64,000 bases of DNA from Petrolisthes cinctipes (GCA_033782935.1 JAWQEG010001234.1:1000501-1064500); one strand, 5' to 3'. Positions 13,575-26,502 are shown, counted from the first letter of the stretch. Notes: generated from the letters alone by a model not told the origin. Made by a program: numbers and translations.

Positions 13575-15275
13575 CATGCCTACTCAGTGCTAAATTTTTT
13601 TCAAAATATAGGCTCAAAACATGCTAAAAATCGATATTTTAAGTGTCCAAAGTCGATATGTCCATGCATCTTCTGTACCCGTTTATATCTCAACTTCAGG
13701 CTCCAAACACCGGAAAATTCGATATTTTGGGGTCCCAGAAGCGATATGTACATGCCTACTCCGTGTTATAGAATTTTCAAAATACTGGCCCAAAACATGA
13801 TAAAAATCGATATTTTAGGTGCCCAAAGTCAATATGTGCATGCATTTTCTGTACCCGTTTATATCTCAAATTCAGGCTCAAAACACCAAAAATTCGATAT
13901 TTTGTGGTCCCATGAGCGATCTGTACATGCCTACTCAGTGCTAGAATATTTTCAAAAAATATTCCCAAAACATGCTGAAAATCGATATTTTTGGTGCCCA
14001 AAATCGAAATATCAAATTCAGGCTCAAAACTCCCGAATATTCGATATTTTGGGGTCCCAGAAGCGATCTGTACATGCTTACTCCATGTTAGAGTATTTTT
14101 TATTAAACAGGCCCAAAACATACTGAAAATCGATCTTTTAGGTGCCCAAAAGTCGATATGTGGATGCATCTTCTGTACCCGTTTATATCTTAAATACAGG
14201 CTCGAAACACCCGAAAATTCGATATATATAAGGGTCCCAGAAGCGATCAGTACATGCTTACTCAGATACAGGCCCAAAACATGCTGAAAATCGATATTTT
14301 AGGTGCCCAAATTCAATATGTGTATGCATCTTCTGCACCAGTTTATATCCCAAATTCAACCTTAAAAACAAACGAAAATTTGATATTTTTGGGTTCCACA
14401 AGCGATCTGTACATGCCTACTCAGTGCTAGAATGTTTTCAAAATATAGGCTCAAAACATGTTAAAAATCGATATTTTAAGTCTCCAAAGTCGGTATGTGC
14501 ATGCATCTTCTGTACCCGTTTATATCTCAAATTCAGGCTCAAAACACCCGAAAATTCGGTATTTTTGGGTCCTAGAAGTGATCTGTACATGCCTCCTTCT
14601 AGTTAGAATGTTTTCAAGATACAGACCCAAAACATGCTCAAAATCGATATTTTAGGTGCCCAAAAGTCGATATATGCATACATCTTCTGTACCCGTTTAT
14701 ATCTCAAATTCAAGCTCAAAACACCCGAAAATTCGATATTTTGGGGTCATAGAAGCGATCTGTACATGTCTACTCAGTGCTAGAATATTTTTTAAAATAT
14801 AGGCCCAAAACATGCTCAAAATCGATATTTTAGGTGCCCAAAGTCGATATCTCAAATTCAGTCCCCAAACACCCGAAAATTCGAAATTTTGGGGTCCCTG
14901 AAGCGATCTGTGCATGCCCACTCCGTGTTAGAGTATTTTCAATAAACAGGCCCCAAACATACTGAAAATCGATCTTTAAGGTGCCCAAAGAGTCGATATG
15001 TAGATGCATCTTCTGTACCCGTTTATATCTCAAATTCAGGCTCCAAACACCCGAAAATTCGATATTTTGGGGTCCCAGAAGCGATTTGTACTTGCCTAGT
15101 CCTTGTTACAGTATTTTCAAAATACAGGCCCAAAACATGCTGAAAATCGATATTTTAGGTGACCAAAGTCAATATGTGTATGCATCTTCTGCACCCGTTT
15201 ATATCCCAAATTCAACCTCAAAACACCCGAAAATTCGATAATTTGGGGTCCCAGAAGCGATCTGTACATGCCTAC
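13575..15275 (+). repeat. HOR copy (partner 17937-19638, offset about 4363)
   Basis: Shared variants are ATATGTCCATGC, the doubly odd TTCAAAAAATATTCCC tail, AAATCGAAATATC, a TATTAAACAGG monomer, the TA-rich landmark (14221 and 18584) and CATGCCTCCT. The offset is 4362-4363 bp. Divergence is a few percent by eye. Confidence 0.82.
14221..14234 (+). repeat. TA-rich landmark
   Basis: GATATATATAAGGG. It is the partner of the site at 18584 within the 4363-bp-offset pair. Confidence 0.9.
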
Positions 15276-15745
15276 TTAATGCTAGAATGTTTTCAAAATA
15301 TAGGCTTAAAACATGCTAAAAATCGATATTTTAAGTGTCCAAAGTCGATATGTGCATGCATCTTCTGTACCCGTTTATATCTCAAATTCAGGCTCAAAAC
15401 ACCCGAAAATTCGATATTTTGTGGTCCCATGAGCGATCTGTATATGCTTACTCAGTGCTAGAATATTTTCAAAATATAGGCCCAGAACATGATAAAAATC
15501 GATATTTTAGGTGCCCAAAATCGATATATCAAATTCAGGCCAAAAACACCCGAAAATTCGAAGTTTTGGGGTCACGGAAGCGATCTGTACATGCCTACTC
15601 CTTGTTAGAGTATTTTCAAAATACAGGCCCAAAACATACAGAAAATCGATATTTTAGGTGCCCAAAAGTCGATATGTGCATGCATCTTCTGTACCCATTT
15701 ATATCTCAAATTCAGGCTCCAAACACCCGAAAATTCGATATTTTT
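14820..15745 (+). repeat. HOR copy (partner 12470-13395)
   Basis: It has the same monomer order as 12470-13395. Its left part, up to about 15275, also belongs to the pair at offset 4363, so this segment is a junction between two duplication events. Confidence 0.78.
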
Positions 15746-15948
15746 GGGTCCCAGAAGCGATTTGTACATGCCTACTCAGTGCTAAAAAATTTTCAAAATA
15801 TAGGCTCAAAACATGCAAAAAATCGATATTTTAAGTGTCCAAAGTCGATATGTGCATGCATCTTCTGTACCCGTTTATATCTCAAATTCAGGCTCCAAAC
15901 ACCCGAAAATTCGATATTTTGGGGTCCCAGAAGCGATCTGTACATGCC
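15245..15948 (+). repeat. HOR copy (partner 17415-18118, offset 2170)
   Basis: The pair shares a GTGGTCCCATGA monomer, CATGATAAAAATCG, AAGTTTTG with GTCACGGAAGCG, and CAGTGCTAAAAAA. The copies separate where this one has CAGATACAGG and the partner has CCGTGTTATAG. Confidence 0.8.
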
Positions 15949-17414
15949 TACTCAGATACAGGCCCAAAACATGCTGAAAATCGATATTTTAGTTGCCCAA
16001 AGTCAATATGTGTATGTATCTTCTGCACCCGTTTATATTCCAAATTCAACCTATAAACACCCGAAAATTCGATATTTATGGGTCCCAGAAGCGATCTGTA
16101 CATGCCTACTCAGTGCTATAATATTTTCAAATTATAGACTCAAAACATGCTAAAAATCGATATTTAAAGTGTCCAAAGTCGATATGTGAATGCATCTTCT
16201 GTACCCGTTTATATCTCAAATTCAGGCTCAAAACACCCGAAAATTCGGTATTTTTGGGTCCTTGAAGCGATCTGTACATGCCTACTCCTACTTAGAATGT
16301 TTTCAAGATACAGACCCAAAACATGCTCAAAATCGATATTTTAGGTGCTCGAAGTCAATATGTGTATGCATCTTCTGCACCCGTTTATATCCCAAATTCA
16401 ACCTCAAAACACCCGAAAATTCGATATTTTGGGGGTCCCAGAAGCGATCTGTACATGCCTACTCAGTGCTATAATATTTTCAAATTATAGACTCAAAACA
16501 TGCTAAAAATCGATATATTAGGTGCCCGAAGTTGATATCTCAAATTCAGGCAGAAAACACCCGAATATTCGATATTTTGGGGTCCCAGAAGCGATCTGTA
16601 CATGCCTACTCCGTGTTAGAGTATTTTCATTAAAGAGGCCCAAAAGATACTGAAAATCGATCTTTTAGGTGCCCAAAAGTCGATATGTGGATGCATCTTT
16701 TGTACCCGTTTATATCTCAAATTCAGGCTCGAAACACCCGAAAATTCTATATATATGGGTCACAGAAGCGATCAGTACATGCCTACTCAGATACAGGCCC
16801 AAAACATGCTGAAAAACGATAATTTAGGTGCCCAAAGTCAATATGTGTATGCATCTTCTGCACCCTTTTATATCCCAAATTCAACCTTAAAACCCCCCGA
16901 AAATTCGATATTTTTGGGTCCCAGAAGCGATCTGTACATGCCTACTTAGTGCTAGAATGTTTTCAAAATATAGGCTCAAAACATGTTAAAAATCGATATT
17001 TTAAGTTTCCAAAGTCTGTATGAGCATGCATCTTCTGTACCCGTTTATATCTCAAATTCAGTCCCCAAACACCCGCAAATTCGATATTTTTGGGTTCCTT
17101 AAGTGATCTGTGCATGCCCACTCCGTGTTAGAGTATTTACAATAATCAGGCCCCAAACATACTGAAAATCGATCTTTTAGTTGCCCAAAAGTCGATATGT
17201 GCGTGCATCTTCTGTACCCGTTTACATCTCAAATTAAGGCTCAAAACACCCGAAAATTCGATATTTTGGGGTCCTAGAAGTGATCTGTACATGCCTACTC
17301 AGTGCTAGAATATTTTCAAAATATAGGCCCAAAACATGCTAAAAATCGATATTTTAGGTGCCCAAAGTCGATATCTCAAATTCAGTCCCCAAACACCCAA
17401 AAATTCGATATTTT

Positions 17415-18118
17415 GGGGTCCCAGAAGCGATCTGTACATGCCTACTTAGTGCTAGAATGTTTTCAAAATATAGGCTCAAAACATGCTAAAAATCGATATT
17501 TTAAGTGTCCAAAGTCGATATGTGCATGCATCTTCTGTACCCGTTTATATCTTAAATTCAGGCTCAAAACACCCGAAAATTCGATATTTTGTGGTCCCAT
17601 GATTGATCTGTATATGCTTACTTAGTGCTAGAATATTTTCAAAATATAGGCCCAAAACATGATAAAAATCGATATTTTATGTGCCCAAAATCGATATCTC
17701 AAATTCAGGCCCAAAACACCCGAAAATTCGAAGTTTTGAGGTCACGGAAGCGATCTGTACATGCCTACTCCGTGTTAGAGTATTTTCAAAATACAGGCCC
17801 AAAACATACAGAAAATCAATATTTTAGGTGCCCAAAAGTCGATATGTGCATGCATCTTCTGTACCCGTTTATATCTCAAATTCAGACTCCAAACACCCGA
17901 AAATTCGATATTTTTGGATCCCAGAAGCGATTTGTACATGCCTACTCAGTGCTAAAAAAATTTCAAAATATAGGCTCAAAATATGCAAAAAATCGATATT
18001 TTAAGTGTCCAAAGTCGATATGTCCATGCATCTTCTGTACCCGTTTATATCTCAAATTCAGGCTCCAAACACCCGAAAATTCGATATTTTGGGGTCCCAG
18101 AAGCGATATGTACATGCC
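17415..18118 (+). repeat. HOR copy (partner 15245-15948)
   Basis: This is the second copy at offset 2170 bp. Its right end overlaps the start of the 17937-19638 copy, so the region is a mosaic of at least two amplification events. Confidence 0.78.
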
Positions 18119-19638
18119 TACTCCGTGTTATAGAATTTTCAAAATACTGGCCGAAAACAAGCTGAAAATCGATATTTTAGGCGCCCAAAGTCAATATGTG
18201 CATGCATTTTCTGTACCCGTTTATATCTCAAATTCAGGCTCAAAACACCCAAAAATTCGATATTTTGGGGTCCCAGAAGCGATCTGTACATGCCTACTCA
18301 GTGCTAGAATTTTTTCAAAAAATATTCCCAAAACATGCTGAAAATCGATATTTTTGGTGCCCAAAATCGAAATATCAAATTCAGGCTCAAAACACCCGAA
18401 TATTCGATATTTTGGTGTCCCAGAAGCGATTTGTACATGCCTACCCCATGTTAGAGTATTTTTTATTAAACAGGCCCAAAACATACTGAAAACCGATCTG
18501 TTAGGTTCCCAAAAGTCGATATGTGGATGCATCTTCTGTACCCGTTTATATCTCAAATACAGGCTCGAAACAACCGAAAATTCGATATATAAAAGGGTCC
18601 CAGAAGCGATCAGTACATGCTTACTCAGATACAGGCCCAAAACATGCTGAAAATCGATATTTTAGGTGCCCAAAGTCAATATGTGTATGCATCTTCTGCA
18701 CCCGTTTATATCCCAAGTTCAACCTTAAAAACCCCCGAAAATTCGATATTTTTGGGTCCCAGAAGCGATCTGTACATGCCTACTCAGTGCTAGAATGTTT
18801 TCAAAATATAGGCTCAAAACATGTTAAAAATCGATATTTTAAGTGTCCAAAGTCGGTATGTGCATGCATCTTCTGTACCCGTTTATATCTCAAATTCAGG
18901 CTCAAAACACCCGAAAATTCGGTATTTTTGGGTCATAGAAGTGATCTGTACATGCCTCCTCCTAGTTAGAATGTTTTCAAGATACAGACCCAAAACATAC
19001 TCAAAATCGATATTTTAGGTGAACAAAAGTCGATATGTGCATACATCTTCTGTACCCGTTTATATCTCCAATTCCGGCTCAAAACACCCGAAAATTCGAT
19101 ATTTTGGGGTCCTAGAAGCGATCTGTACATGCCTACTCAGTGCAAGAATATTTTTAAAATATAGGCCTAAAACATGCTAAAAATCGATATTTTAGGTGCC
19201 CAAAGTCGATATCTCAAATTCAGTCCCCAAACACCCGAAAATTCGATATTTTTGGGTCTCTGAAGCGATCTGTGCATGCCCACTCCGTGTTAGAGTATTT
19301 TCAATAAACAGGTCCCAAAACATACTGAAAATCGATCTTTAAGGTGCCCAAAGAGTCGATATGTGGATGCATCTTCTGTACTCGTTTATATCTCAAATTC
19401 AGGCTCCAAACACCCGAAAATTCGATATTTTGGGGTCCCAGAAGCGATCTGTACTTGCCTAGTCCGTGTTACAGTATTTTCAAAATACAGGCCCAAAACA
19501 TGCTGAAAATCGATATTTTAGGTGACCAAAGTCAATATGTGTATGCATCTTCTGCACCCGTTTATATCCCAAATTCAACCTCAAAACACCCGAAAATTCG
19601 ATATTTTGGGGTCCCAGAAGCGATCTGTACATGCCTAC
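17937..19638 (+). repeat. HOR copy (partner 13575-15275)
   Basis: This is the second copy at an offset of about 4363 bp. It ends near 19638, where this locus turns into CAGATGCAGGCCC while copy 1 has TTAATGCTAGAATG. Confidence 0.82.
18584..18597 (+). repeat. TA-rich landmark, degenerate
   Basis: GATATATAAAAGGG. This is the rightmost recognisable landmark; none was seen after about 19 kb. Confidence 0.85.
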
Positions 19639-20214
19639 TCAGATGCAGGCCCAAAACATGCTGAAAATCTCTCTTTTAGGTGCCCAAAGTCAATATGTGT
19701 ATGCATCTTCTCCACCCGTTTATATTCCAAATTCAACCCTAAAACACCCGAAAATTCGATATTTTTGGGTCCCAGAAGTAATCTGTACATGCCTACTCAA
19801 TGCTAGAATATTTTCAAAATATAGGCTCATAACATGTTAAAAATCGATATTTTAAGTCTCCAAAGTCGATATGTGCATGCATCTTCTGTACCCGTTTATA
19901 TCTCAAATTCAGGCTCAAAACACCCGAAAATTCGGTATTTTTGGGTCCTAGAAGCAATCTGTACATGCCTACTCCTAGTTAGAATGTTTTCAAGATACAG
20001 ACCCAAAACATGCTCAAAATCGATATTTTAGGTGCCCAAAAGTCGATATGTGTATGCATCTTTTGTACCCGTTTATATCTCAAATTCAGGCTCAAAACAC
20101 CCGAAAATTCGATATTTTGGGGTCCCAGAAGCGATCTGTACATGCCTACTCCGTGTTAGAGTATTTTCAATAAACAGGCCCAAAACATACTGAGAATCGA
20201 TCTATTAGGTGTCC

Positions 20215-22738
20215 AAAAGTCGATATGTGGATGCATCTTCTGTACCCGTTTATATCTCAAATTCAGGCTCCAAACACCCGAAAATTCGATATTTTGGGGT
20301 CCCAGAAGCGATCAGTACTTGCCTACTCCGTGTTACAGTATTTTTAAAATACAGTCCCAAAACATGCTGAAAATCGATCTTTTAAATGTCCAAAGTCCAT
20401 ATGTGCATGCATCTTCTGTAATCGTTTATATCTCAAATTCAGGCTGAAAACCCCCGAAAATTTGATATTTTCGGGTCCCTGGAGCGATCATTACATGCCT
20501 ACTCAGTGCTAGAATATTTTCAAAATATCGGCCCAAAACATGCTAAAAATCGGTATTTTAGGTGAACAAAGTCGATATCTCAAATTCAGGCCCAAAACAC
20601 CCGAAAATTCGAAGTTTTGGGGTCCCAGAAGCGATCTGTAGATGCCTACTCCGTGTTAGAGTATTTTCAAAATACAGGCCCGAAACATACCAAAAATCAA
20701 TATTTTAGGTGCCCAAAAGTCGATATGTGCATGCATCTTCTGTACCCGTTTATATCTCAAATTCAGGCTCCAAACACCCGAAAAATCGATATTTTGGGGT
20801 CCCAGAAGCGATCTGTACATGCCTAATCAGATACAGGCCCAAAACATGCTGAAAATCGATATTTTAGGTGCCCAAAGACAATATGTGTATGCATCTTCTG
20901 CACCCGTTTATACCCCAAATTCAACCTCAAAACACCCGAAAATTCGATATTTCTGGGCCCCAGAAGCGATCTGTACATGCCTACTCAGTGCTAAAATGTT
21001 TTCAAAATATAGGCCCAAAACATGTTAAAAATCGATATTTTAAGTGTCCAAAGTCGATATGTGCATGCATCTTCTGTACCCGTTTAAATCTCAAATTCAG
21101 GCTCAAAACACCCGAAAATTCGATATTTTGGGGTCCCAGAAGCGATCTGTACTTGCCTACTCCGTGTTAGAGTATTTTCAAAATACAGGCCCAAAACATG
21201 CTGAAAATCGATATTTTAGGTGCCAAAAGTCAATATGTGCATGCATTTTCTGTACCCGTTTATATCTCAAATTCAGGCTCAAAACACCCAAAAATTCGAT
21301 ATTTTTGGGTCCCAGAAGCGATCTCTACATGCCTTTTCAGTGCTAGAATATTTTCAAAATATAGGCTCAAACCATGCTAAAAATCGATATTTTAAGTGTC
21401 CAAAGTCGATATGTTCATGCATCTTCTGTACCCGTTTATATCTCAAATTCAGGCTCAAAACACCCGAAAATTCGATATTTTGGGGTCTCAGAAGCGATCT
21501 GTACATGCCTACTCAGTGCTAGAATGTTTTCAAAATACAGGCCCAAAACATGCTAAAAATCGATATTTTAGGTGCCCAAAGTCGATATCTCAAATTCAGG
21601 CCCAAAACACCCTAAAAATTCGATATTTTGGGGTCCCAGAAGCGATCTGTACATGCCTACTCCGTGTTAGAGTATTTTCAATAAACAGGCCCAAAACATA
21701 CTGAAAATCGATCTTTTAGGTGCCCAAAAGTCGATATGTGGATGCATCTTCTGTACCCGTTTATATCTCAAATTCAGGCTCCACATATCCGAAAATTCGA
21801 TATTTTGGGGTCCCAGAAGCGATCTGTACTTGCCTACTCCGTGTGAAAAGTATTTTCAAAATACAGTCCCAAAACATGCTCAAAATCGATATTTTAGGTG
21901 ACCAAAGTCAATATGTGTATGCATCTTCTGCACCCGTTTATATCCCAAATTCAACCTCAAAACACCCGAAAATATGATATTTTTTGGTCCTAGAAGCGAT
22001 CTGTACATGCCTACTCTGTGCTAGAATGTTTTCAAAATACAGGCCCAAAACATGCTAAAAATCGATATTTTAGGTGCCCAAAGTCGATATCTCAAATTCA
22101 GGCCCAAAACACCCGAAATATCGATATTTTGTGGTCACAAAAGCGAACTGTACATGCCTACTCCGTGTTAGAGTATTTTCAAAATACAGGCCCACAACAT
22201 ACTGAAAATCGATCTTTTAGGTGCCCAATAGTCGATATGTGCATGCATCTTCTGTACCCGTTTATATCTCAAATTTAGGTACCAAACACCCGAAAATTCG
22301 ATATTTTTGGGTCCCAGAAGCGATCCGTACATGCCTACTCAGATACAGGCCCAAAACATGCTGAAAATCGATATTTTAGGTGCCCAAAGTCAATATGTGT
22401 ATGTATCTTCTGCACCCGTTTATATCCCAAATTCAACCTCAAAACACCCGAAAATTCGATATTTTTGGGTCCCAGAAGCGATCTGTACATGCCTACTCAG
22501 TGCTAGAATGTTTTCAAAATATAGCCTCAAAAACATGCTATTAATCGATATTTTATGTGTCCAAAGTCGATATGTGCCTGCATTTTCTGTATCCGTTTAT
22601 ATCTCAAATTCAGGCTCAAAACACCCGAAAATTCGGTATTTTTGGGTCCTAGAAGCGATCTGTACATGCCTACTCCTTGTTAGAATGTTTTCAAGATATA
22701 GACCCAAAACATGCTCAAAATCGATATTTTTGGTTCCC
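20215..22738 (+). repeat. 15-monomer HOR, 2524 bp, copy 1
   Basis: Phase points from 20364 to 22888 give intervals of 176, 147, 159, 176, 176, 176, 176, 148, 178, 176, 147, 159, 177, 176 and 177 bp, which sum to 2524. That is ten full units, three of the 147 class and two of the 159 class. Distinctive variants are CTGTAATCGTTTATATC, GAAAACCCCCG, GGTCCCTGGAGCGATCATT, CCGAAACATACCAAAAATC, TTTCTGGGCCCC and the GTGTGAAAAGTATTTT insertion at 21841. Confidence 0.9.
21698..22735 (+). repeat. Long-range copy (partner 33492-34529, offset 11794)
   Basis: About six consecutive monomers match 33492-34529 in register at a constant offset of 11794 bp. They share the GTGTGAAAAG insertion, CCCACAACATACTG, CCCAATAGTCG, GTGTATGTATC and CATGCTATTAATCGATATTTTATG. 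The block also lies within the 2524-bp HOR copy 1. Confidence 0.84.
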
Positions 22739-24570
22739 AAAAGTCGATATGTGGATGCATCTTCTGTACCCGTTTATATCTTAAATTCAGGCTCCAAACA
22801 CCAGAAAATTCGATATTTTGGGGTCCCAGAAGCGATCAGTACTTGCCTACTCCGTGTTACAGTATTTTTAAAATACAGTCCCAAAACATGCTGAAAATCG
22901 ATCTTTTAAATGTCCAAAGTCGATATGTGCATGCATCTTCTGTAATCGTTTATATCTCAAATTCAGGCTGAAAACCCCCGAAAATTCGATATTTTCGGGT
23001 CCCTGGAGCGATCATTACATGCCTACTCAGTGCTAGAATATTTTCAAAATATCGGCCCAAAACATGCTAAAAATCGATATTTTAGGTGCCCAAAGTCGAT
23101 ATCTCAAATTCAGGCCCAAAACACCCGAAAATTCGAAGTTTTGGGGTCCCAGAAGCGATCTGTAGATGCCTACTCCGTGTTAGAGTATTTTCAAAATACA
23201 GGCCCGAAACATACCAAAAATCAATATTTTAGGTGCCCAAAAGTCGATATGTGCATGCATCTTCTGTACCCGTTTATATCTCAAATTCAGGCTCCAAACA
23301 CCCGAAAAATCGATATTTTGGGGTCCCAGAAGCGATCTGTACATGCCTACTCAGATACAGGCCCAAAACATGCTGAAAATCGATATTTTAGGTGCCCAAA
23401 GACAATATGTGTATGCATCTTCTGCACCCGTTTATATCCCAAATTCAACCTCAAAACACCCGAAAATTCGATATTTCTGGGCCCCAGAAGCGATCTGTAC
23501 ATGCCTACTCAGTGCTAGAATGTTTTCAAAATATAGGCCCAAAACATGTTAAAAATCGATATTTTAAGTGTCCAAAGTCGATATGTGCATGCATCTTCTG
23601 TACCCGTTTATATCTCAAATTCAGGCTCAAAACACCCGAAAATTCGATATTTTGGGGTCCCAGAAGCGATCTGTACTTGCCTACTCCGTGTTAGTGTATT
23701 TTCAAAATACAGGCCCAAAACATGCTGAAAATCGATATTTTAGGTGCCAAAAGTCAATATGTGCATGCATTTTCTGTACCCGTTTATATCTCAAATTCAG
23801 GCTCAAAACACCCAAAAATTCGATATTTTTGGGTCCCAGAAGCGATCTCTACATGCCTTTTCAGTGCTAGAATATTTTCAAAATATAGGCTCAAACCATG
23901 CTAAAAATCGATATTTTAAGTGTCCAAAGTCGATATGTGCATGCATCTTCTGTACCCGTTTATATCTCAAATTCAGGCTCAAATCACCCGAAAATTCGGT
24001 ATTTTTGGGTCCTAGAAGCGATCTGTAAATGCCTACTCCTAGTTACAATGTTTTCAAGATACAGACCCAAAACATGCTCAAAATCGATATTTTAGGTGCC
24101 CAAAAGTCGATATGTGAATGCATCTTCTGTACCCGTTTATATCTCAAATTCAGGCTCAAAACACCCGAAAATTCGATATTTTGGGGTCTCAGAAGCGATC
24201 TGTACATGCCTACTCAGTGCTAGAATGTTTTCAAAATACAGGCCCAAAACATGCTAAAAATCGATATTTTAGGTGCCCAAAGTCGATATCTCAAATTCAG
24301 GCCCAAAACACCCGAAAATTCGATATTTTGGGGTCCCAGAAGCGATCTGTACATGCCTACTCCGTGTTAGAGTATTTTCAATATACAGGCCCAAAACATA
24401 CTGAAAATTGATCTTTTAGGTGCCCAAAAGTCGATATGTGGATGCATCTTCTGTACCCGTTTATATCTCAAATTCAGGCTCCACATATCCGAAAATTCGA
24501 TATTTTGGGGTCCCAGAAGCGATCTGTACTTGCCTACTCCGTGTGAAAAGTATTTTCAAAATACAGGCCC
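22739..24570 (+). repeat. 15-monomer HOR, 2524-bp offset, partial copy 2
   Basis: It follows copy 1 in tandem and repeats its rare variants in order. One extra AGATACAGACC-tailed monomer is inserted (about 24000-24175), so the GTGTGAAAAG marker falls at 24541, 2700 bp rather than 2524 bp from copy 1. After about 24580 a 29-bp loss and monomer losses break the register. A fragment matching the 22.3-22.5 kb part of copy 1 resumes near 24640 at an offset of 2347 bp. Confidence 0.87.
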
Positions 24571-24799
24571 AAAACATGCTCAAAATCGAGATTTTAGGTG
24601 ACAAAAGTCAATATCTCAAATTCAGGCTCCAAACACCAGAAAAATCGATATTTTTGGGTCCCAGAAGCGATCTGTACATGCCTACTCAGATACAGGCCCA
24701 AAACATGCTGAAAATCAATATTTTTGGTGCCCAAAGTCAATATGTGTATGTATCTTCTGCACCCGTTTATATCCCAAATTCAAGCTCAAAACACCCGAA

Positions 24800-25908
24800 A
24801 ATTCGATATTTTAGGGTCCCAGAAGCGATCTGTACATGCCTACTCCGTGTTAGAGTATTTTCAAAATACAGGCCTAAAACATGCTGAAAATCGATATTTT
24901 AGGTGACCAAAGTCAATATGTGTATGAATCTTCTGCTCCCGTTTATATTCCAAATTCAACCTCAAAACACCCGAAAATTCGATATTTTTGGGTCCCAGAA
25001 GCGATCTGTACATGCCTAGTCAGTGCTATAATATTTTCAAAATATAGGCTCAAAACATGCTAAAAATCGATATTTTAGGTGCCCGATGTCGATACCTCAA
25101 ATTCAGGTCCAAAACACCCGAAAAATCGATATTTTGGGGTCCCAGAAGCGATCTGTACATGCTTACTCCGTGTTAGAGTATTTTCAATAAACCGGCCCAA
25201 AACATACTGAAAATCAATCTTTTAGGTGCTCAAAAGACGATAAGTGGACGCATCTTCTGTACCCGTTTATATCTCAAATTCAGGCTCCAAACACCCGAAA
25301 ATTCGATATTTTTGGGTCCCAGAAGCGATCTGTACTTGCCTAATCCGTGTTAGAGTATTTTCAAAATACAGGCCCAAAACATGCTGAAAATCGATATTTT
25401 AGGTGACCAAAGTCAATATGTGTATGCATCTTCTGCACCCGTTTATATCCCAAATTCAACCTCAAAACACCCGAAAATTCGATATTTTGGGGTCCCAGAA
25501 GCGATCTGTACTTGCCTACTCCGTGTTAGAGTATTTTTTAAAAAAGGCCCAAAACATGCTGAAAATCGATATTTTAGGTGCAAAAGTCAATATGAGTATG
25601 CATCTTCTGCACCCGTTTATATCTCAAATTCAACCTCAAAACACCCGAAAATTCGATATTTTTGGGTCCCAGAAGCGATCTGTACATGCCTAGTCAGTGC
25701 TAGAATGTTTTCAAAATATAGGCTCAAAACATGTTAAAAATCGATTTTTTAAGTGTCCAAAGTCGATATGTGCATGCTTCTTCTGTACCCGTTTATATCT
25801 CAAATTCAGGCTTAAAACACCCGAAAATTCGGTTTTTTGGGGTCCTACAAGCGATTTTTACATGCCTACTCCTAGTTAGAATGTTTTCAAGATACAGACC
25901 CAAAACAT
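24800..25908 (+). repeat. HOR copy (partner 26503-27435)
   Basis: It pairs with 26503-27435, first at an offset of 1703 bp and then at 1527 bp, so the partner lacks exactly one 176-bp monomer. Shared oddities are CCCGATGTC or CCCGAAGTC with GATACCTC, AAAAGACGATA with GGACGCATC or AGACGCATC, the short AAAAAAGGCCC tail, AAAAGTCAATATGAG and TCGGTTTTTTGGGG. Confidence 0.85.
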
Positions 25909-26502
25909 GCTGAAAATCGATATTTTTGGTGACCAAAGTCAATATGTGTATGTATCTTCTGCACCCGTTTATATCCCAAATTCAACCTCAAAACACCCGA
26001 AAATTCGATATTTTTGGGTCCCAAAAGCGATCTGTACATGCCTACTCAGTGCTAGAATGTTTTCAAAATATAGCCTCAAAACATGCTATTAATCGATATT
26101 TTATGTGTCCAAAGTCGATATGTGCATGCATTTTCTGTATCCGTTTATATCTCAAATTCAGGCTCAAAACACCCGAAAATTCGGTATTTTTGGGTCATAG
26201 AAGCGATCTTTAGATGCCTACTCCTTGTTAGAATGTTTTCAAGATATAGACCCAAAACATGCTCAAAATTGATATTTTAGGTGCCCAAAAGTCGATACCT
26301 CAAATTCACGCCCAAAACACCCGAAAATTCAAAATTTTGGGGTCCCAGAAGCGATCTGTAAATGTCTACTCCGTGTTAGAGTATTTTTAAAAAACAGGCC
26401 CAAAACATACTGAAAATCGATCTTTTAGGCGCTAAAAAGTCGATATGTGGATGCATCTTCTGTACCCGTTTATATCTCAAATTCAGGCTCCAAACACCCG
26501 AA

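Larger units (their letters stand above)
1..20214 (+). repeat. Array domain I: older, mosaic multimers
   Basis: This domain is marked by TCAACCTC-type monomers with GCACCCGTTTATATCCC, by the AGTTGCCC variant, and by a TA-rich landmark monomer. Several pairs of kilobase-scale copies are recognisable, at offsets of about 5572, 5929 changing to 5594, 4363, 2350 and 2170 bp. They are interrupted by insertions and losses of whole monomers. Copies differ by many scattered substitutions, so these duplications look older than those at 42-52 kb. Stretches outside the pairs listed separately are ordinary monomers, with nothing else in them. Confidence 0.75.

Noticed and set aside
14830..15033. Open frames on the minus strand
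   Set aside because: They are reverse-complement shadows of the same repeat, short, and recur at every similar monomer group.
15335..16153. Longest open frame (272 codons), and similar frames such as 38175-38975 and 17625-18341
   Set aside because: The frames are made only of satellite monomers. Because 176 is not a multiple of 3, each monomer is read in a different frame and a frame stays open only until a stop-containing register returns. Translations are permutations of the same three peptides, and units change length freely (147, 159, 176, 177) without regard to frame. No start context or conserved domain is visible.
25536..25560. Short A/T runs such as TTTTTTAAAAAAGGCCC as a transposon poly-A tail or terminator
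   Set aside because: The run is a variant of the normal TATTTTCAAAATACAGGCCC monomer tail with small losses. It sits in register, recurs at 27060 and 30090, and has no flanking target-site duplication.
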